DNA of 54,583 nt from Martelella radicis (GTDB taxonomy: Bacteria > Pseudomonadota > Alphaproteobacteria > Rhizobiales > Rhizobiaceae). A model generated the notes under the pieces. The model did no database searches, was not told the origin of the DNA, and saw only the letters and a list, made by a program, of their open reading frames with translations. The stretch is from assembly GCF_014196625.1 (NCBI RefSeq), contig NZ_JACIDZ010000021.1, positions 1-54,583 of the forward strand, given 5' to 3'. The translations under genes and the position numbers were made by a program. Every line of letters begins with the position of its first letter. The first letter of the stretch is position 1. Positions 51,572 through 54,583 of this stretch are shown here, in pieces.

Positions 51572-52561
51572 TTGAAGAAGTCACTTATCGCCAAGGCTCT
51601 CCTGTGCTCCGTGTTCATTGCGACGCCCGCTCTGGCCCAGGATCCGATCGAATTCAAAATGACCGTGCCGAGCGTGCCGACCGACCTGCACACCAAGGCG
51701 CTGCACGTTTTCGCTGAAGAAATCGAAAAGGAAATGCCCGGCGCGTTCGACGTGCAGATCTATGATTCGGGCTCTCTGTTCGGCCAGGGCGCCGACCTTG
51801 ACGCGCTTCAGCGCGGCAATGCCGAGATGACCTACGTCTCCTACCAGCTGATTGCCGACGCCCTGCCCCAGTACGGCCTTCTGACCGCCGGCTATCTGTT
51901 CCAGAACCCGGAACACTACCGCGCCTTCCTGGCAAGCGACATCGGCACGGAATTCAAGCAGACGGTTTCCGACGAGATGGACATCCAGCTCCTCGACGCC
52001 TGCTATCTCGGTACGCGCCAGCTCAACCTGCGCAACCAGATGGACATCCAGACCCCGGACGATCTTGCCGGCGTGAAGCTGCGCATGCCGAGCTCGGATG
52101 CATGGCTGTTCCTCGGTCAGGCACTTGGCGCCAACCCGACGCCTCTGCCCTTCGGCGAAGTCTATCTGGGTCTTCAGACCGGCACGATCGACGCCCAGGA
52201 CAATCCGCTGCCCACCGTCGAGGCCGCGAAGTTCTATGAAGTCACCGACCAGATCACGCTGACCTCGCATCTTGTCGACGCCATCAACTTCTCCGTCTCC
52301 AACATCTTCTGGGAAGAACTGGATGACGCGCAGAAGGAGGCCGTGACCAAGGCCGCCAAGGCTGCCTGCGACTGGAACAACGCCGAGCGCGTGAAGGTCG
52401 AGCAGGACCTCGTTGCCTTCTTCGAAGAGGAAGGTCTGACCGTGACCACGCCGGATGTCGACGCGTTCCGCGCCCATGTCCAGGAGGCCTACATGCAGTC
52501 GCCGCGCGCTGCCGACTGGCCTGAGGGCTGGGTCGAAAAGATCAACCAGATGGCTGAGTGA
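51572..52561 (+). CDS. dctP: TRAP transporter substrate-binding protein (DctP), glycan locus
   Basis: This periplasmic binding protein of about 329 residues has a signal peptide (KKSLIAKALLCSVFIATPALAQ). DctP-type features include YDSGSLFGQGADLDALQRGNAEM, the carboxylate-binding Arg in DLAGVKLRMPSSDAW, and GEVYLGLQTGTIDAQDNPL. The Arg implies an acidic ligand such as a uronate or keto-deoxy acid. The start is taken as TTG at 51572, seven bases after GGGAGGA; an ATG at 51566 would sit too close to that site. It opens a three-gene TRAP operon divergent from the aldolase gene. Confidence 0.94.
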   Translation: MKKSLIAKALLCSVFIATPALAQDPIEFKMTVPSVPTDLHTKALHVFAEEIEKEMPGAFDVQIYDSGSLFGQGADLDALQRGNAEMTYVSYQLIADALPQYGLLTAGYLFQNPEHYRAFLASDIGTEFKQTVSDEMDIQLLDACYLGTRQLNLRNQMDIQTPDDLAGVKLRMPSSDAWLFLGQALGANPTPLPFGEVYLGLQTGTIDAQDNPLPTVEAAKFYEVTDQITLTSHLVDAINFSVSNIFWEELDDAQKEAVTKAAKAACDWNNAERVKVEQDLVAFFEEEGLTVTTPDVDAFRAHVQEAYMQSPRAADWPEGWVEKINQMAE

Positions 52562-52567
52562 TCCGCC

Positions 52568-53074
52568 ATGCCGGCCCGAGACAATGCCAATGCCCTGCGA
52601 AAGTGGGGCATTTTTCTAAAAGGCGTCGCGGACACGATCGGCGCCCTGTTCTTCCTGTCGGCCTTTGTCGGATTCATCATCCAGATCTTCTACCGTTACG
52701 TGATGAACCGGCCATTGCTGTGGACCGAGGAATTCACGATGATCGCCTTCGTCTGGGCGGTCTTCTGGGCGGCCGCCTTTTGCGTTCCGATGCGCGAGCA
52801 CGTCTCCTTCGATGTTGTCTATGACATCGTTCCCGAGCGCACGCGGCGGATTTTCACCATGTTCTCGATGGTGATGCTGATTGCCGCATTTGCCCTCCTG
52901 ATACCCTATACCTGGGACTATCTCGACTTTCTGACACGCAAGAAGAGCTCGGTTCTGCGCATCCCGATGAACTATGTTTACGGCTGCTACCTGCTCTTTC
53001 TGTTCGGCTTTACCGTCCAGGCAATCTGGCGGCTCGCGCGTCTTTTCGGAGCCAAATGGACCGAAGAGATCTGA
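52568..53074 (+). CDS. dctQ: TRAP transporter small permease (DctQ), glycan locus
   Basis: This 168-residue protein has four membrane helices (about 25-45, 60-78, 98-118 and 138-158). It has the DctQ motif YRYVMNRPLLWTEEFTMIAFVWAVFWAAAFCV and the charged loop MREHVSFDVVYD. It begins six bases after the dctP stop and is followed 15 bases later by dctM. Confidence 0.93.
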   Translation: MPARDNANALRKWGIFLKGVADTIGALFFLSAFVGFIIQIFYRYVMNRPLLWTEEFTMIAFVWAVFWAAAFCVPMREHVSFDVVYDIVPERTRRIFTMFSMVMLIAAFALLIPYTWDYLDFLTRKKSSVLRIPMNYVYGCYLLFLFGFTVQAIWRLARLFGAKWTEEI

Positions 53075-53089
53075 CGGGGGACTTTTGAC

Positions 53090-54394
53090 ATGGCATTTCT
53101 TTCCGAGCATGCGCTGATCGTCATGCTGGTCATCATGGTGACGATCACCATCACCGGGCTGCCCTTCGGCATCTCGATGATCGTTGCCAGCATTTTCTAT
53201 CTGTTCCTCGCCGGCCGCGATGTCGGCCTTGCCGCGGAGAACGTGCTGAACGGCGTGTTCGGCAATTTCGTCGCGCTCGCCGTGCCCCTCTTCATCTTCG
53301 CGGCCAATGTGATGAACGAGGGCAAGATCTCCGACAGGCTCCTGGACTTCGCCCTCGCCGTGGTCGGCCGGCTTCCCGGCGGTCTGGCGCAGGTCAACAT
53401 CTTCACCAGCCTGATCTTTTCCGGCATGAGCGGCTCGGCGATCTCGGATGCCGCGGGCGTCGGCAAAATCATCACCGAGATGATGATGAAGGAAGGCCGC
53501 TATCCGCGCGGCTTCGCCGGCGCGCTGACTGCGGCCTCCGCCGTTGTCGGCCCGATCTTCCCGCCGTCGATCCCCATGGTCTTCTACGCGCTGATCTCGT
53601 CGACCTCCGTCGGCGTGCTGTTCCTCGGCGGCGTCGTGCCGGCAATCCTGATGTGCACCGTCATGGCGGTCGCCGTCGGCATCATGGCCAAAGTCCGCGG
53701 CTTCCCGATCGAGGAGGCCGTGCCGTTCCGCGCCCTGCCGTTGATCATCATCCGCGCGTTTCCGGCCCTCCTGATGCCGATCATCCTGCTGGGCGGCATC
53801 TATTCGGGCATCTTTACCCCGACCGAGGCAGCCGCCGTTTCGGCGCTCTACGCCCTGCTGCTCGCCGTCTTTGCCTACCGGGTGCTCGGCCTGCGCTCCT
53901 TCTGGAACGTCGTCGTTTCCAGCATGAAGACCACCGCCGTGGTCACCATGGTGCTCTGCGGCGCCTTCATCTTCAATTATGTGATCACCGTCGAGCGCGT
54001 ACCCCAGGCCGTCTTCCATCTGTTCGAAAGCTTTCAGCTGGAGACCTGGCAGTTCCTGATCCTGCTCAACATCCTCTATCTCCTGCTGGGCTGCATCCTC
54101 GACGTCTCGACGATCATGCTGGTGGTGACCCCGCTGTTCATCCCCACGGCGGCAGCGCTCGGCATCGACCTCAATCATCTGGGCATCGTGCTGGTGTTCA
54201 ACATGATGATCGGGCTGATCACTCCGCCCTACGGCATATTGCTGTTCATCATCAAGGCGCTGAACGGGATACCCTTGTCGGAGATGATCCGGGAGACATG
54301 GTTCTTCATGGCGATCCTGATCACCATGCTCCTGGCGCTGACCTTCATCCCGAGCCTCAGCCTGTGGCTGCCGCGCGCGGCGGGCATGCTCTGA
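53090..54394 (+). CDS. dctM: TRAP transporter large permease (DctM), glycan locus
   Basis: This 434-residue inner-membrane transporter subunit has about 12-14 hydrophobic segments. Typical DctM runs include ITGLPFGISMIVASIFYLF, FSGMSGSAISDAAGVGKII, ASAVVGPIFPPSIPMVFYALIS, GIYSGIFTPTEAAAVSALYALLLA and LLGCILDVSTIMLVVTPLFIP. GGGGGAC precedes the ATG. It ends the TRAP operon; a hairpin follows 28 bases later. Confidence 0.95.
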   Translation: MAFLSEHALIVMLVIMVTITITGLPFGISMIVASIFYLFLAGRDVGLAAENVLNGVFGNFVALAVPLFIFAANVMNEGKISDRLLDFALAVVGRLPGGLAQVNIFTSLIFSGMSGSAISDAAGVGKIITEMMMKEGRYPRGFAGALTAASAVVGPIFPPSIPMVFYALISSTSVGVLFLGGVVPAILMCTVMAVAVGIMAKVRGFPIEEAVPFRALPLIIIRAFPALLMPIILLGGIYSGIFTPTEAAAVSALYALLLAVFAYRVLGLRSFWNVVVSSMKTTAVVTMVLCGAFIFNYVITVERVPQAVFHLFESFQLETWQFLILLNILYLLLGCILDVSTIMLVVTPLFIPTAAALGIDLNHLGIVLVFNMMIGLITPPYGILLFIIKALNGIPLSEMIRETWFFMAILITMLLALTFIPSLSLWLPRAAGML

Positions 54395-54421
54395 GCGCGA
54401 AAGATCGACAGAAAAGGCAAA

Positions 54422-54448
54422 AGGCCGGCTCGATGGTGGGGCCGGCCT
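54422..54448 (+). terminator. Hairpin after the second TRAP operon
   Basis: AGGCCGGC and GCCGGCCT pair perfectly around an 11-base loop, 28 bases after the dctM stop. No T-run follows, so termination strength is uncertain. Confidence 0.5.
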
Positions 54449-54497
54449 CCGACTACAGACAAAGCCCGTTGCAGCTGTGAAGCCTGCTCCCCATTCT

Positions 54498-54583
54498 CCG
54501 TCACCCCGGCCCTGAGCCGGGGTCCAGGGCCACAAAAATGCCTTGTGCCACAGCGTTTTAGGCGCGATGGTCTGCGCAATTTA
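54498..54583 (+). repeat. Dispersed palindromic repeat, copy 2 (runs off the window)
   Basis: CGTCACCCCGG and CCGGGGTCC arms are followed by AGGGCCACAAAAA and GGCGCGATGGTCT. The head and the 55-base tail align with the copy at 96-181 (opposite strand) with about three quarters of bases identical. The element may continue beyond the end of the window. Confidence 0.75.

Noticed and set aside
52616-54535. A 639-residue open frame antisense to the second TRAP permeases
   Set aside because: Low-complexity, charge-rich shadow; it starts within a hairpin and repeat region.

Overview
The window is a GC-rich alphaproteobacterial chromosome segment, most likely from the Rhizobiales (Hyphomicrobiales). 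Supporting signs are RIME-like inverted repeat pairs, dispersed 'GTCACCCCGG'/'CCTCGGGCTTG'-type palindromes, the C4-pathway ALA synthase hemA, two TRAP transporters and a rhizobial-style TamA/TamB pair. The abundance of TRAP genes and plant or algal glycan enzymes would suit a marine or plant-associated Rhizobiaceae-like bacterium (Martelella- or Hoeflea-like); that genus guess is weak. No tRNA, rRNA, CRISPR array, transposase or phage gene is visible.

Layout. 0-5.5 kb: an aspartyl/asparaginyl beta-hydroxylase-like gene, then a hybrid kinase whose sensor is an NCS1 transporter-like domain, overlapping a LuxR-type response regulator. 5.5-20 kb: mostly housekeeping genes (cysK, a MgtC/DUF4010 membrane protein, a LysE exporter, dut, prfC, a beta-hydroxyacid dehydrogenase, a GFA protein, a CueR-type regulator, an ArsR/SRPBCC/small membrane protein operon, 3-hydroxybutyryl-CoA dehydrogenase, dxr, an SDR, a beta-lactamase-fold hydrolase, hemA). 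hemA has an FNR/FixK-type box placed for a class II promoter. 20-29.5 kb: a glycine-zipper lipoprotein, TamA, TamB, a Ca2+/H+ antiporter-like protein and a prokaryotic ionotropic glutamate receptor-like channel with an unusual pore loop. 29.4-40 kb: an apparent catabolic island. On the minus strand a citryl-CoA-lyase-like enzyme, a class III CoA-transferase, a YciI-like protein and a TRAP transporter form one operon. Divergent from it on the plus strand are an IclR regulator, an amidohydrolase and LigB/LigA-like extradiol dioxygenase subunits. A sigma70-like promoter followed by an IclR-type palindrome lies between the two arms. 40-54.4 kb: a glycan locus with GH105 unsaturated glucuronyl/galacturonyl hydrolase, a KdgR-like IclR regulator, a sugar ABC transporter, GH78 alpha-L-rhamnosidase, a GntR regulator, a DapA-family aldolase and a second TRAP transporter.

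How it works together. The catabolic island looks like a complete import, ring-opening and CoA-dependent cleavage route for an unidentified aromatic or heteroaromatic acid. I consider it the best candidate for an undescribed system here. The last 14 kb look like uptake and breakdown of small rhamnose-plus-unsaturated-uronate oligosaccharides such as rhamnogalacturonan or ulvan fragments, with ABC import of the glycoside and TRAP import of an acid. There is no polysaccharide lyase or sulfatase in view, so the polymer must be cut elsewhere or by other organisms. Both loci carry well-placed operator-like palindromes.
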